Source of the DNA: Oscillospiraceae bacterium
GTDB lineage: Bacteria; Bacillota; Clostridia; Oscillospirales; Oscillospiraceae
Assembly (NCBI GenBank): GCA_017429835.1
Contig: JAFROD010000004.1
Location: forward strand, 1 to 64,000
Direction of reading: 5' to 3'
DNA: 64,000 bases
A program made the translations under genes and the position numbers. This document shows positions 29,649 to 39,047 of this stretch, one piece after another; position 1 is the stretch's first letter; the number at the start of each line of letters is the position of its first letter. Under the pieces are notes generated by a model. The model did no database searches, was not told the origin of the DNA, and saw only the letters and a program-made list of their open reading frames with translations.

Positions 29649-30569
29649 CTATGCTTCGCAGAGCGCGCAGGCGGTCGGGAAGGGGTCGAACGGTTCGTCC
29701 GGTAGCTCGATCCAGCGGATATCCGGATTGCGGCGGAACCACGTGCGCTGGCGCTTGGCGTAGCGGCGGCTCGCCTGCCGGATCGCGGCGACCGCCTCCT
29801 CCAAAGCCCCTTCGCCCTGCAGAAATACGGTCAGCTCCTTATAGCCGATCGCCTGCATGGCGGTCGCGCCCGCCGGAATGCCGCTGTCCAGCAAGGCGCG
29901 GACTTCGTCCACAAGCCCCTGTTCTATCATGCGCTCCACGCGAAGATCAATGCGGCGGTAGAGCGTCTCACGGTTGACATAATCCAAGCCGATCCAGCAC
30001 GGGTCGTACTTCGGCGGCTGCGATTTCGTCTCCAGATCGTGCGCGGTCATGGTCTTACCCGTCTCCAGATAGATCTCCAGCGCGCGGATCACGCGCTTGC
30101 GGTTGGCGGGGTGGATGCTCGCCGCCGCGGCGGGGTCGACCTGCCGCAACTGCTCTATCAAAACTTCAATGCCTTGCGTTTCGGCGATTTTTGTCAATTC
30201 CTCGCGGCGACCCGTCTCGGGAAAGGGCGCGAACTGCCGTCCGGCGATCAGCGAATCGACGTACAGTCCAGTGCCGCCGACGACGATGACCCGCCTGCCG
30301 CGCCGCAGGATATCCTGCACGCAGGCGTCCGCGTCCTGCACGTAGCGGCTGACGGAATAGGACTCGCGCGGGTCGAGGCAGTCGATCATGTGGTGCGGGA
30401 TTCCGCACGTTTCTTCCGGCGTAGGCTTCGCGGTGCCGATATCCATGCCGCGGTAGAGCTGCATGGAGTCGCAGGAGACGATCTCCGCGCCGTATTTCTG
30501 CGCCAGACGGACGGAGAGGGCGGTCTTGCCGGTCGCGGTCGGGCCGACGATGCAGATCACGTCTTTCAT
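29649..30569 (-). CDS. miaA: MiaA, tRNA dimethylallyltransferase
   Basis: MiaA transfers a dimethylallyl group to A37 of tRNAs reading UNN codons. MiaB, encoded upstream in the same cluster, then methylthiolates it. The 306-residue product has the P-loop VGPTATGKTALS (8-19), the SCDSMQLYRGMDIGTAKPT loop, GIPHHMIDC and VVGGTGLYVDSL, all family hallmarks, and the C-terminal RYAKRQRTWFRRN. The gene starts one base from the mutL stop. The 155-base gap to hfq contains a GCGGAATGCGC repeat copy. Confidence 0.96.
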   Translation of the reverse strand: MKDVICIVGPTATGKTALSVRLAQKYGAEIVSCDSMQLYRGMDIGTAKPTPEETCGIPHHMIDCLDPRESYSVSRYVQDADACVQDILRRGRRVIVVGGTGLYVDSLIAGRQFAPFPETGRREELTKIAETQGIEVLIEQLRQVDPAAAASIHPANRKRVIRALEIYLETGKTMTAHDLETKSQPPKYDPCWIGLDYVNRETLYRRIDLRVERMIEQGLVDEVRALLDSGIPAGATAMQAIGYKELTVFLQGEGALEEAVAAIRQASRRYAKRQRTWFRRNPDIRWIELPDEPFDPFPTACALCEA

Positions 30570-30570
30570 C

Positions 30571-32439
30571 TCACGCCCTCTTGAACTGCCGCTCGAGCTG
30601 CGCAGCGGTCAGCACGGCGGTGATCGGTCTGCCGTGCGGACAGTATTTGAGGTCGTCGCGGGAGAGAACTTCCTTAACCAGCGCGGCGATCTCCTTCTCG
30701 TCGGAGCGCCAGCCGCCCTTGATCGCAGCCTTGCAGGCGACGGTGTGCAGAATCGCGTCGCGCATCGCGGTCGGATCGGCGCGCTTGCCCGCCTTGAGGT
30801 CGGCGGCAAGCTCGTTCAGCGTGGCTTCCGCGTCCTCCGGCGCGAGGTCGGCGGGGATCTGGCGGACGGCGAGCACGCCGTCGCCGTAGTCACTGAGCTC
30901 GAACCCCGCTGCGCGGAGCAGGTCGGCGTTCTCCAAGAGCATCGCGGCTTCTTCCCACTCTGGTTTACATAATATCGGCGTCAGCAGGAGCTGCGGCACG
31001 ACGGTGGTCTCCGCGCTGCGCAGTTTTTCGAACAGAATCCGCTCGTGGGCGGCGTGCTTGTCGATGAGCAGGACGTTTTTGCCCTCCTCGACGATGATAT
31101 AGGTGTTCAGCACCTCGCCGACGATGCGGTAGGACTGCGTCTCGAGCGGGAGCTCCTCCTGCACGGCGGGCGCGGCGTCTTCCTTCGCAATCGGCGCGGG
31201 CTGCGGTGTTTCGGGTTTTTGCACCGGCGCGGCGGTTTTTTTGTTCCGCTCGAGCGCGGCTTTCAATTCCGGCGTCATCTGCGGGCGCGGCGCCTCGCGG
31301 ACGACCTGCGCGAACGCCTTGTAGTCCTCCGCGCTCATCGTGCGGAAGAACGCGTCCGGCGAGGAGACCTTCGACGCGCTAACCGTCGGCTTCGGCGCGG
31401 CGGGGCGTTCTTCCTGCCGCTGTTGCGGCAGCTTCATCTGCACGCGGCCGGAGGCGGTTTCCAGCGCGCCCTCCACGCCGTAGCGGACGCAGTCGAACAG
31501 GTCGCGCTCGTTGAGGAACTTGACCTCGACCTTCGCGGGGTGGACGTTGACGTCCACCAGATGCTCCGGCAGGGTCAAATGCAGCACGCACGACGGGAAT
31601 CTGCCGACCATGAGCTGGTTGCGGTAGGCTTCCTCGAGGGCGGCGGTCATCGTCTTCGAGCGGACGTGGCGGCCATTGACGAAAAAGAGCTGATTGGCGC
31701 GGTTGCCGCGGGTCGCGCTCGGCTTGGAAACGTAGCCGGTCAGCGCGTAAGACTCCCAGCGGCTGTTGACCTCGACCATCTCCTGCGCGTTCTGCCTGCC
31801 GAGCACGGCGTAGACCGCGCTGTAGAGCTTCCCGTCGCCGGGGGTGCGGAGGACTTCCTCACCGTCGCGGATGACGCGGACGGAGACCTCGGGGTGGGCG
31901 ATCGCCAGCCGTGAAACGGCGGAAACGAGGGCGGACGCCTCGACGGTGTCGCGCTTCATGAATTTCATGCGCGCGGGGGTGTTATAGAACAGGTCGCGGA
32001 CGATGATCGTCGTGCCGTCGGGGCAGCCGACGCTGTCGCGCTCGGTGACGACGCCCGCGTCGAGGTGCAGCCCCGTGCCGAACGCGCTGTCCGCGGTCTT
32101 GGTCATCAGGTCGATATGCGAGACGGCGGAGATGGCGGCGAGCGCCTCGCCGCGGAAGCCGAGCGTGTGGATCGCCTCCAGATCGGCAGCGGTGCGCAGC
32201 TTGCTCGTCGCGTGGCGCAGGAAGGCGGTCTCCGCGTCCTCGGCGGACATGCCGCAGCCGTCGTCCGTGACGCGCAGGAAGGTCATGCCGCCGTTCTGCA
32301 GCTCGACGGTGATATTTTTCGCGCCCGCGTCGATGGCGTTCTCGACCAGCTCCTTGGCGGCGCTGGCGGGTCGCTCCACGACCTCGCCTGCGGCGATCAG
32401 GTCGGCAACGTGCGGGGAAAGCTGTTGAATTTTCGGCAT
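30571..32439 (-). CDS. mutL: MutL, mismatch repair endonuclease
   Basis: MutL couples MutS mismatch recognition to strand incision. The 622-residue product has the GHKL ATPase motifs ELVENAIDAGA, DDGCGM, HATSKL and GFRGEALAAIS, a Pro/Ala-rich linker (about 335-420), and a C-terminal endonuclease domain with IDKHAAHERILFEKL (the DQHAxxE-type metal site with Lys for Gln) and YCPHGRP near the end. A nicking MutL fits the expected absence of MutH in Firmicutes. The preceding mutS is separated by a 113-base repeat-bearing gap. Confidence 0.96.
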   Translation of the reverse strand: MPKIQQLSPHVADLIAAGEVVERPASAAKELVENAIDAGAKNITVELQNGGMTFLRVTDDGCGMSAEDAETAFLRHATSKLRTAADLEAIHTLGFRGEALAAISAVSHIDLMTKTADSAFGTGLHLDAGVVTERDSVGCPDGTTIIVRDLFYNTPARMKFMKRDTVEASALVSAVSRLAIAHPEVSVRVIRDGEEVLRTPGDGKLYSAVYAVLGRQNAQEMVEVNSRWESYALTGYVSKPSATRGNRANQLFFVNGRHVRSKTMTAALEEAYRNQLMVGRFPSCVLHLTLPEHLVDVNVHPAKVEVKFLNERDLFDCVRYGVEGALETASGRVQMKLPQQRQEERPAAPKPTVSASKVSSPDAFFRTMSAEDYKAFAQVVREAPRPQMTPELKAALERNKKTAAPVQKPETPQPAPIAKEDAAPAVQEELPLETQSYRIVGEVLNTYIIVEEGKNVLLIDKHAAHERILFEKLRSAETTVVPQLLLTPILCKPEWEEAAMLLENADLLRAAGFELSDYGDGVLAVRQIPADLAPEDAEATLNELAADLKAGKRADPTAMRDAILHTVACKAAIKGGWRSDEKEIAALVKEVLSRDDLKYCPHGRPITAVLTAAQLERQFKRA

Positions 32440-32460
32440 GAAATCACCTTCATTGAATAG

Positions 32461-32545
32461 AGTGAATGGGGAATGCGGAATTAGGAATGGTCCGATAACG
32501 GTGTCGTTTCGGGCTTGACGAAGTCAAGTCTCGCAATGACACGGC
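32461..32545. repeat. Short palindromic repeat between mutS and mutL
   Basis: GGGAATGCGGAATTAGGAATGG is followed by GTGTCGTTTCGGGCTTGACGAAGTCAAGTCTCGCAATGACAC. The second part is an inverted repeat (GTGTCRTT...AATGACAC) with GCTTGAC/GTCAAG at its heart. This is a compact form of the repeat that bounds the elements at 7039-7248 and 20127-20388. Confidence 0.65.
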
Positions 32546-32552
32546 AGGGGGA

Positions 32553-35141
32553 TCACACCATCTTTTTCAGCTCGTACAGCGCGTTCATCGCTTCGATCGG
32601 GGTCATGGTCTCCACGGCGAGGGATTCGAGCTTCTTCCGAAGCGCGTCGTTTTCCATCGACGTGATGGAGATCTGGTCGTCGGCGGCAACGGTGACGGTG
32701 CGTACGGGCGCGCCGCTCTCCAAAGCCTTCAAAAGCTCCCGCGCGCGGGAGATGACCTTATCCGGCAGACCCGCCAGCTTCGCGACCTCGACGCCGTAGC
32801 TGTCGTCCGCCGCGCCGGGTACGATCTTGCGCAGGAAGACGATGTCGCCGCCGCGCTTTTTGACCGCGATGTTGTAGTTGCGCACGCCGCCGATCTCGCG
32901 CTCGATGTCGGTCAGCTCGTGGTAGTGCGTGGCGAAAAGGGTCTTCGCGCCGAGCCGCTTCTTGTCCGCAGCGTATTCCAGGACGGCGCGGGCGATCGCC
33001 ATGCCGTCAAAGGTGGAGGTGCCGCGCCCGATCTCGTCCAGAATCAGAAGACTGCGCGCCGTCGCGTGCTTGAGAATGTCCGCGACCTCGGTCATCTCGA
33101 CCATGAAGGTCGATTTGCCCATCGAGAGGTCGTCCGACGCGCCGATCCGCGTGAAGATGCGGTCGACGACGCCGATGCGCGCGGACTTCGCCGGCACGAA
33201 GCAGCCGATCTGCGCCATCAGGACGATCAGCGCGACCTGCCGCATGTAGGTGGACTTGCCCGCCATGTTGGGGCCCGTGATGATCGCGGTGCGGTTGTTC
33301 TCGCAGTCAAGATTGGCGTCGTTCGGGACGAAGAGCGTATCCTTGAGCATCTGCTCCACGACCGGATGGCGGCCGTCGCGGATCACGATCTCGCCGGAAA
33401 GATCGACCTCGGGCCTGCAGTAGTTGTGCCGGACCGCCAGCTCCGCGAAATTCGCGATCACGTCCAGACAGGCGACGGCGCGCGCCGTGCGCTGGACGCG
33501 CTCCGCCTGCGAGGCGAGGTAGTCGCGCACGGTGGAAAACAGCTCGTATTCCAGCGCGGTGATGCGATCCTTCGCCGTGAGGATGGTCGATTCGAGTTCT
33601 TTGAGTTCGGGGGTGATGTAGCGTTCGCCGGTGGTCAGCGTCTGGCGGCGGATGTAATGCTCCGGCACCAGACCGACCTGCCCCTTGGCGACCTCGATAT
33701 AGTAGCCGAAGACGCGGGTGTAGCCGACGCGCAGATTCTTGATACCGGTCTTTTCCTTTTCCTCGGCTTCGATCTTCGCCAGCGTCCCTTTTCCGCCGGA
33801 GACGATGTCACGGAGCCGGTCGAGCTCGTCGCTGTAGCCCTCGCGCATCAGCCCGCCCTCGCGGACGGTGAACGGCGGCTCGTCGACGATGGCGGCGGAA
33901 ATGAGGTCAAAGCAATCCTGCAGGTCGTCGATCTCCTCCTGCAGAATGCCGAACAGCGGCGCTTTGCGGTCGGCGAACGCCGCTTTCAGCGCGGGGATCG
34001 GCTCGCAGCCGCCCCGCAGCGCGATCAGATCGCGCCCGTTCGCCGCGCCGGTGACGATGCGCGCCATGACGCGCTCGAGGTCGGACACCTGCCGCAGCAG
34101 CTCGCGGAGATTGTCACGCTCGACGGTCAAGCCGACCAGCTCCTCCACGGCAGCCAGCCGCTGAGAGATCCGCTTCGGATTCAAAAGCGGTTTTTCCAGC
34201 CACGAGCGGAGCATGCGGCTGCCCATCGCGGTGCGGGTCTTGTCCAGCACCCAGAGGAGACTGCCGCGCTTTTCGCCGTGCAGCGTCTCGGTCAGCTCCA
34301 GATTGCGCCGCGCCGTGAGGTCGAGCTCCAGAAAGCGCCCCTCGACGTAGAATTCCAGCTCCCGCACGTGGGTCAGGCTGACCTTCTGCAGCTCGCGCAG
34401 GGTGGAAAGCAGCGCGCCCGCGCTGCGCCAGACCTCGCTGTGCTCCTGCAGACCGAGGGCGGCGAGGGATTTGTCAAATTGCCCGGTCACGGTCTGCTCC
34501 GTGACGGCGGGGTCGAACAGCTCCGCCGCGCCGAGGTCGGCGCAGCAGCCGAGCCGCTCCGCAATCGCCTGCGAAAGCTGCTCGTTTTCCGCCGCTTCGC
34601 CGCCGCGCAGGACCTCCGCGGGCATAAAGCGCCCCAGCTCGGAGATCACGCGGTCGATCGCCTGCGCGCCGTCGGCGCAGGTGGCGTAGAACGCGCCGGT
34701 GGACACGTCGCAGAACGAAAGACCGTAGCGGCCTTCCTCGCCGAACACGCAGGCGAAATAGTTGTTTTTGCTCTCGTCGAGCATCGAGCTTTCCACGACC
34801 GTGCCGGGCGTGACGATGCGGGTCAGGTCGCGCTTGACCAGACCCTTCGCCAGCGCGGGGTCTTCCATCTGCTCGCAGATCGCGACCTTGTAGCCGCGCT
34901 GGACGAGACGGGCGATATAGCTCTCCGCGCTGTGGTAGGGAACGCCGCACATCGGGGTCTGTTCCGCTTTCTCCTTGCCGCGGTCGCGGGTCGTCAGCGT
35001 CAGATCGAGCTCCTTGGAGGCAAGGCGCGCGTCGTCCGCGAACATCTCGTAGAAGTCGCCGAGACGGAAGAACAGCACGCAGTCGGGGTGCTGCTGCTTG
35101 ATTTCCAGATATTGCCGCATCATGGGCGTGAGTTCAGCCAT
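32553..35141 (-). CDS. mutS: MutS, mismatch recognition ATPase
   Basis: MutS clamps on mismatched DNA and recruits MutL. The 862-residue product has the mismatch-reading loop LGDFYEMF near the N-terminus (residues about 27-34), a core domain, and an ABC-type ATPase with Walker A TGPNMAGKSTYMRQ and Walker B LLILDEIGRGTSTFDG. The length matches MutS1, not MutS2. Downstream are mutL and miaA and upstream is miaB. A GGAGGAACC ribosome binding site precedes the ATG. Confidence 0.98.
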   Translation of the reverse strand: MAELTPMMRQYLEIKQQHPDCVLFFRLGDFYEMFADDARLASKELDLTLTTRDRGKEKAEQTPMCGVPYHSAESYIARLVQRGYKVAICEQMEDPALAKGLVKRDLTRIVTPGTVVESSMLDESKNNYFACVFGEEGRYGLSFCDVSTGAFYATCADGAQAIDRVISELGRFMPAEVLRGGEAAENEQLSQAIAERLGCCADLGAAELFDPAVTEQTVTGQFDKSLAALGLQEHSEVWRSAGALLSTLRELQKVSLTHVRELEFYVEGRFLELDLTARRNLELTETLHGEKRGSLLWVLDKTRTAMGSRMLRSWLEKPLLNPKRISQRLAAVEELVGLTVERDNLRELLRQVSDLERVMARIVTGAANGRDLIALRGGCEPIPALKAAFADRKAPLFGILQEEIDDLQDCFDLISAAIVDEPPFTVREGGLMREGYSDELDRLRDIVSGGKGTLAKIEAEEKEKTGIKNLRVGYTRVFGYYIEVAKGQVGLVPEHYIRRQTLTTGERYITPELKELESTILTAKDRITALEYELFSTVRDYLASQAERVQRTARAVACLDVIANFAELAVRHNYCRPEVDLSGEIVIRDGRHPVVEQMLKDTLFVPNDANLDCENNRTAIITGPNMAGKSTYMRQVALIVLMAQIGCFVPAKSARIGVVDRIFTRIGASDDLSMGKSTFMVEMTEVADILKHATARSLLILDEIGRGTSTFDGMAIARAVLEYAADKKRLGAKTLFATHYHELTDIEREIGGVRNYNIAVKKRGGDIVFLRKIVPGAADDSYGVEVAKLAGLPDKVISRARELLKALESGAPVRTVTVAADDQISITSMENDALRKKLESLAVETMTPIEAMNALYELKKMV

Positions 35142-35208
35142 GGTGGTTCCTCCGAAAAAAGATTTGCGCAGGGCTCCCTTTACACAAGGGAGGCGTTTGC
35201 GGCGGGGA

Positions 35209-36609
35209 TCATACCGTACCGACCAGGCTCCACGTCGTGCAGCCGGTGATCTTCACGTCGATAAATTGCCCGATCAGTTCGTCGCCCCCCGCGAAGCGGA
35301 CGAGTCTGCCGCCGTCGGTGCGGGCGGTCAGCGCGTCGCCGTCCTTCCCGTCGACCAGGACGCGCACCGTCTTGCCGATGTAGGCGCGGTGCTTCTCCTC
35401 GGAGATGCGGTTCTGCACCTCCAGCAGGCGGTCGAAGCGGCGGTTTTTGTCCGCTTTCGTAAAGGGGTCTTCCATCTTCGCCGCGGGCGTACCGCCGCGC
35501 GGGGAGAAAATAAACGTGAACAGCGCGTCGTAGCGCACTTTTTCGATCAGCCGCATCGTGTCCTCGAATTCCTCCTCGGTCTCGCCGGGGAAGCCGACGA
35601 TCACGTCGCTCGTCAGCACGAGGTCGGGCATGATCGACCGCCCGTATTCGACCAGCTCCAGATACTGCGCGCTGTCGTAGTGGCGGTTCATCGCCTTCAA
35701 AACGCGGTCGTTGCCGGATTGGAACGGCAGGTGGAAGTGCTTGCAGATCTTCGGGTATTTCGCGATCGTGTCAAAGAGCTTGTGGGAAGCGTCGCGCGGG
35801 TGGGAGGTCATAAAGCGGATACGGAAGTCGCCGGGGATCTCCGCGACGGCCGCCATGAGATCCGCGAAATCCATGCCGAGGGCAAGGTCCTTGCCGTAGG
35901 AGTTGACGTTCTGCCCCAGGAGCGTGATCTCCTTGTAGCCCTGCGCGATCAGGTCGCGGCACTCGTTCAGCACGTCCTCCGGCTGCCGCGACCGCTCCCG
36001 CCCGCGCACGTAGGGGACGATGCAGTAGGAGCAGAAATTGTTGCAGCCGTACATGATCGAGACCCACGCCTTGAGCTTGTTCTCGCGGCAGACGGGAATG
36101 CCCTCCGCGATGGAGCCGGCGCTGTCTTCGATCAGAAAGACGCGCCTGCCGGTCTTCAGCACGCGCAGCAGCAGCTCCGGAAACTCCCACAGATGGTGGG
36201 TGGAGAACACGCCGTCGACGTAGGGGTAAGATGTTTTGATCCGGTCGGTGACGGCGGTCTGCCCCATCATGCAGCCGCAGAGAATGATCTTCTGGCGCGG
36301 ATGGCGGCGCTTCGTATGCACGAGCGCGCCGACGTTGCCGAACACGCGCTGCTCGGCGTGCTCGCGGATGGCGCAGGTGTTGAAGACGACGACGTCCGCG
36401 CCCTCCGCGCTGTCGGTGAAGCCGTAGCCGGCGGCCTCGAGCATGCCGCGGATGCGCTCGGAATCCGCCTCGTTCTGCTGGCAGCCGTAGGTATCGACGA
36501 AGGCGACGGGCGTGACGCCCTGCGCCGCCCAATAGGCCTTGATCTCGTCGCAGAATTCCGCCTGCCGGCGCAATTCCTCCTGCGAAATAACGGTAGTTTT
36601 TGTATTCAA
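35209..36609 (-). CDS. miaB: MiaB, tRNA-2-methylthio-N6-dimethylallyladenosine synthase
   Basis: MiaB is a radical SAM methylthiotransferase acting on i6A37 made by MiaA. The 466-residue protein has the N-terminal domain motif YGCQQNEADSERI, two more cluster cysteines (NTCAIREHA, CGCMMGQ), the radical SAM motif CNNFCSYCIVPYVRGRE and a C-terminal TRAM domain (GKTVRVLVDG). It heads the minus-strand block that continues to mutS. A GGAGGGTCTCCC segment just upstream contains the ribosome binding site. Confidence 0.96.
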   Translation of the reverse strand: MNTKTTVISQEELRRQAEFCDEIKAYWAAQGVTPVAFVDTYGCQQNEADSERIRGMLEAAGYGFTDSAEGADVVVFNTCAIREHAEQRVFGNVGALVHTKRRHPRQKIILCGCMMGQTAVTDRIKTSYPYVDGVFSTHHLWEFPELLLRVLKTGRRVFLIEDSAGSIAEGIPVCRENKLKAWVSIMYGCNNFCSYCIVPYVRGRERSRQPEDVLNECRDLIAQGYKEITLLGQNVNSYGKDLALGMDFADLMAAVAEIPGDFRIRFMTSHPRDASHKLFDTIAKYPKICKHFHLPFQSGNDRVLKAMNRHYDSAQYLELVEYGRSIMPDLVLTSDVIVGFPGETEEEFEDTMRLIEKVRYDALFTFIFSPRGGTPAAKMEDPFTKADKNRRFDRLLEVQNRISEEKHRAYIGKTVRVLVDGKDGDALTARTDGGRLVRFAGGDELIGQFIDVKITGCTTWSLVGTV

Positions 36610-36700
36610 GGGAGACCCTCCGATTAGCGATAATTCAACACTTTATTTTACCATTTTTCGCGCGGTTTTGCAAGGGCTGCGGTCGGGAAAATCGCCCCAC

Positions 36701-36729
36701 TTGCAAATTCGGGAAGGATGCGGTATAGT
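36701..36729 (+). promoter_or_regulatory. Sigma-A-type promoter
   Basis: TTGCAA (36701-36706), 17 bases, TATAGT (36724-36729). It points towards the M20 amidohydrolase operon at 36909. Confidence 0.65.
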
Positions 36730-36762
36730 ATTTTATAAAGTGGACAGCGATGAGCGGAAGAG

Positions 36763-36850
36763 AATGCGGAATGCGCAGGTACCGTTGACCGTGTCATTGC
36801 GAGGGCGAAGCCCGTGGCAATCTGTCCGTGTCGTTGCCGGACGCTTTATC
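36763..36850 (+). repeat. Dispersed repeat copy in a leader region
   Basis: GAATGCGGAATGCGC is followed by GTGTCATTGCGAGGGCGAAGCCCGTGGCAATCTGTCCGT. The latter is the full form of the inverted repeat (CATTGCGAGG...CGTGGCAATC) with a GGGC/GCCC core. It lies between the promoter at 36701 and the start at 36909, so it would be transcribed. Nothing else is seen in 36610-36908 apart from the promoter. Confidence 0.65.
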
Positions 36851-36908
36851 GTATCAGTACAGCGCCGTCGGGCGTCCGCGACCCTGTAATATTATTGGTG
36901 GTGATATT

Positions 36909-37970
36909 ATGTTAACCGAATACCGCCGCGATCTGCACCGAATCCCCGAGACGGGCTGGCAGGTCGAGAAGACCGCCGCTTACGTCAAGCGCGTGCTGTC
37001 CGAACTCCCGTGCGAGGTGTTTTCGCCGGTCGGGAACGCCCTTTGCGCGTATTTCGACTTCGGCAAGCCGGAGACCGTCGCCTTTCGCAGCGACATGGAC
37101 GGACTGCCCGTGACCGAGCAGACCGGTCTGCCCTTCGCGTCCGAGCACGCTGGGCGTATGCACGCCTGCGGCCACGACGGTCACATGGCGATCCTGCTCG
37201 GTTTGGCGCAGACGCTGTCGAAAAAGCCGAAAACGGAGCGCAACGTCCTTCTGATCTTCGAGCCCGCCGAGGAAACGACCGGCGGCGCGGAGGCGATCGT
37301 CGAAACGGGACTGTTTGAAAAATATGACGTCAGGCGCGTGTACGGTCTGCACCTCTGGCCCGGCGTGGAGGAGGGAAAGGTCTTCTCCCGCGCAGGGGGG
37401 CTGATGTCGCGTTCCTGCGAGGTCTCGGTGCGTTTCACGGGCAAGAGCGTTCATATCGCGCGATACCCCGAGGGCAAGGACGCTCTCTATGCGGCGGTGC
37501 GCTTCATCGAAGCGGCGTATGGATACGCCGCGGGAAAGGAGAACTGCCTGCTCCGCTTCGGCAAGATGGCCAGCGGCGAGGTGCGCAACGCCGTGAGCGG
37601 CGAGACCGTGCTCGAGGGCTCGCTGCGCTGTCTGGACGATAAGAGCTACGACGAAATGCGCGCCGCGCTCTCCGATGCCGCCGCGCAGACCGAGCGCGAG
37701 ACCGGCTGCGCCGTCGAGGTGCGCCGCACCGCGGGCTACCCGCCCGTGACGAACGACGCGGCCCTCCTGCGCGAGGCGAAAACGCGCTTTCCGATCTTCG
37801 ACGTCGAGCCGACCTACATCACGGAGGATTTCTCCGTTTATCAGCGGCAGGTTCCGGGCGTATTCTTCTTCCTCGGAACGGGCGGAGAGGAGCTGCTGCA
37901 TTCGCCGCGGTTCGATTTCAACGAGCGCGTGCTGGAGACGGGGCTTGCCCTGTTTACCGCGCTGCTGTAG
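36909..37970 (+). CDS. M20-family amidohydrolase (N-acyl amino acid hydrolase type)
   Basis: This 353-residue metal-dependent amidohydrolase of the hippurate hydrolase/N-acetyl-diaminopimelate deacetylase group starts with LTEYRRDLHRIPETGWQ. Metal ligands lie in RSDMDGLPVTEQTGLPF, HACGHDGH, EPAEETTGGA and GLHLWPG. The substrate is not determined by sequence. The start at 36909 gives the family N-terminus (YRRDLHRIPE), and GGTGGTGAT provides a ribosome binding site. A frame from 36828 is longer but starts inside repeat DNA. It precedes the DUF3810 gene by 9 bases. Confidence 0.85.
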   Translation: MLTEYRRDLHRIPETGWQVEKTAAYVKRVLSELPCEVFSPVGNALCAYFDFGKPETVAFRSDMDGLPVTEQTGLPFASEHAGRMHACGHDGHMAILLGLAQTLSKKPKTERNVLLIFEPAEETTGGAEAIVETGLFEKYDVRRVYGLHLWPGVEEGKVFSRAGGLMSRSCEVSVRFTGKSVHIARYPEGKDALYAAVRFIEAAYGYAAGKENCLLRFGKMASGEVRNAVSGETVLEGSLRCLDDKSYDEMRAALSDAAAQTERETGCAVEVRRTAGYPPVTNDAALLREAKTRFPIFDVEPTYITEDFSVYQRQVPGVFFFLGTGGEELLHSPRFDFNERVLETGLALFTALL

Positions 37971-37979
37971 GAGGACGCC

Positions 37980-39047
37980 ATGACCAAAACGATCCTGCGT
38001 CTGACGATCTCCGGATCGCTGCTGCTTCTGACCGCGCTCGCGGTGGTGGCGGCAAAGTTCTTCGGCGCGTTTTTCTTTGATTTTTATCCCGCGGTTTCCC
38101 GCTGGGTGACGGCGGTGCTGGCGGGCATGACCTCGATCATACCGTTCGCCCTGTGCGAATTCCTGCTGGTCGCGCTGCTGCTTTGGTTCATCATCTCCCT
38201 CGTGCGGGCGATCGTCAAAAAGCGCATGGTGCGCTGGCTGACCGGCGTGCTGCTGGTCGTCTGCGCCCTGCTGACGGCGTTCGTCTGCATCTGGGGGCTC
38301 AACTACTACGCGCCGCCCATGCGCGAGCGGCTGGGGCTTTCCGACCGGCAGTTCACCGTGGAGGAGCTCAAAGAGGCGACGATCTACTACCGCGACCGCG
38401 CGGGCGAGCTTGCCGACAAGGTCACGCGCGGCGAAAACGGCGTGATGGTCGAATACGACTTCGGCGAGCTTGCGAAAGCGGCGGGTAACGGCTATGAAAC
38501 GCTCGGTCAGAGCATGGAGGACTTCAGCGGCTCGTCGGTGCGCGTGAAAAAGCTCCTGTCCAGTCCGCTGCAGGGCAAGCTGGGCGCGACGGGCGTGTTC
38601 GTCTGCTTCACGGGCGAGAGCTGCGTCAGCACCACGACGCACAGCGCGTCCATGCCCTTCACGATGTGCCACGAGATCGGACACCGCATGGCGTTCGCAC
38701 GGGAGGACGAGGCGAATTTCGCGGGGTTCCTCGCCTGCGCGGCGAATCCCTTGCCTGAATTCCAGTATTCCGGCTACTACGCCGCGTTCCGCTACTGCTA
38801 CAACGCCCTCTACCGGCAGGATCCGTCTGCCGCGAAGGAGGTCTGGAGCGGCGTGAGCGAAGCGGTCGCCCGCGACTGGGCGGACTCCGCAGAACACTAC
38901 GACGCCCTGCGCGACGAGACGGCGTCCGAGGTGAGCGACACCGTCTACGACGCCTACTTGAAGAGCTTTTCGGTGAAAAGCGGCGTGGAATCCTACGGCG
39001 AAGTCACCGACCTGCTGCTGGTCTGGTATTTTGAGAGGTTGAAATGA
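37980..39047 (+). CDS. DUF3810 membrane protein with HExxH motif
   Basis: This 355-residue protein has three N-terminal membrane helices (about 9-31, 45-75 and 85-110) and a soluble domain containing MCHEIGHRMAFAREDEANF. The HEIGH pattern with a downstream E-D-E-A-N-F is the metalloprotease-like core of the DUF3810 family, whose function is unknown. The GVFVCFTGESCVSTTTHSASMPFTMCHE stretch before it is also typical. The start overlaps nothing and is preceded by GGAGGACGCC. It overlaps the following MFS gene by four bases. Confidence 0.82.
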   Translation: MTKTILRLTISGSLLLLTALAVVAAKFFGAFFFDFYPAVSRWVTAVLAGMTSIIPFALCEFLLVALLLWFIISLVRAIVKKRMVRWLTGVLLVVCALLTAFVCIWGLNYYAPPMRERLGLSDRQFTVEELKEATIYYRDRAGELADKVTRGENGVMVEYDFGELAKAAGNGYETLGQSMEDFSGSSVRVKKLLSSPLQGKLGATGVFVCFTGESCVSTTTHSASMPFTMCHEIGHRMAFAREDEANFAGFLACAANPLPEFQYSGYYAAFRYCYNALYRQDPSAAKEVWSGVSEAVARDWADSAEHYDALRDETASEVSDTVYDAYLKSFSVKSGVESYGEVTDLLLVWYFERLK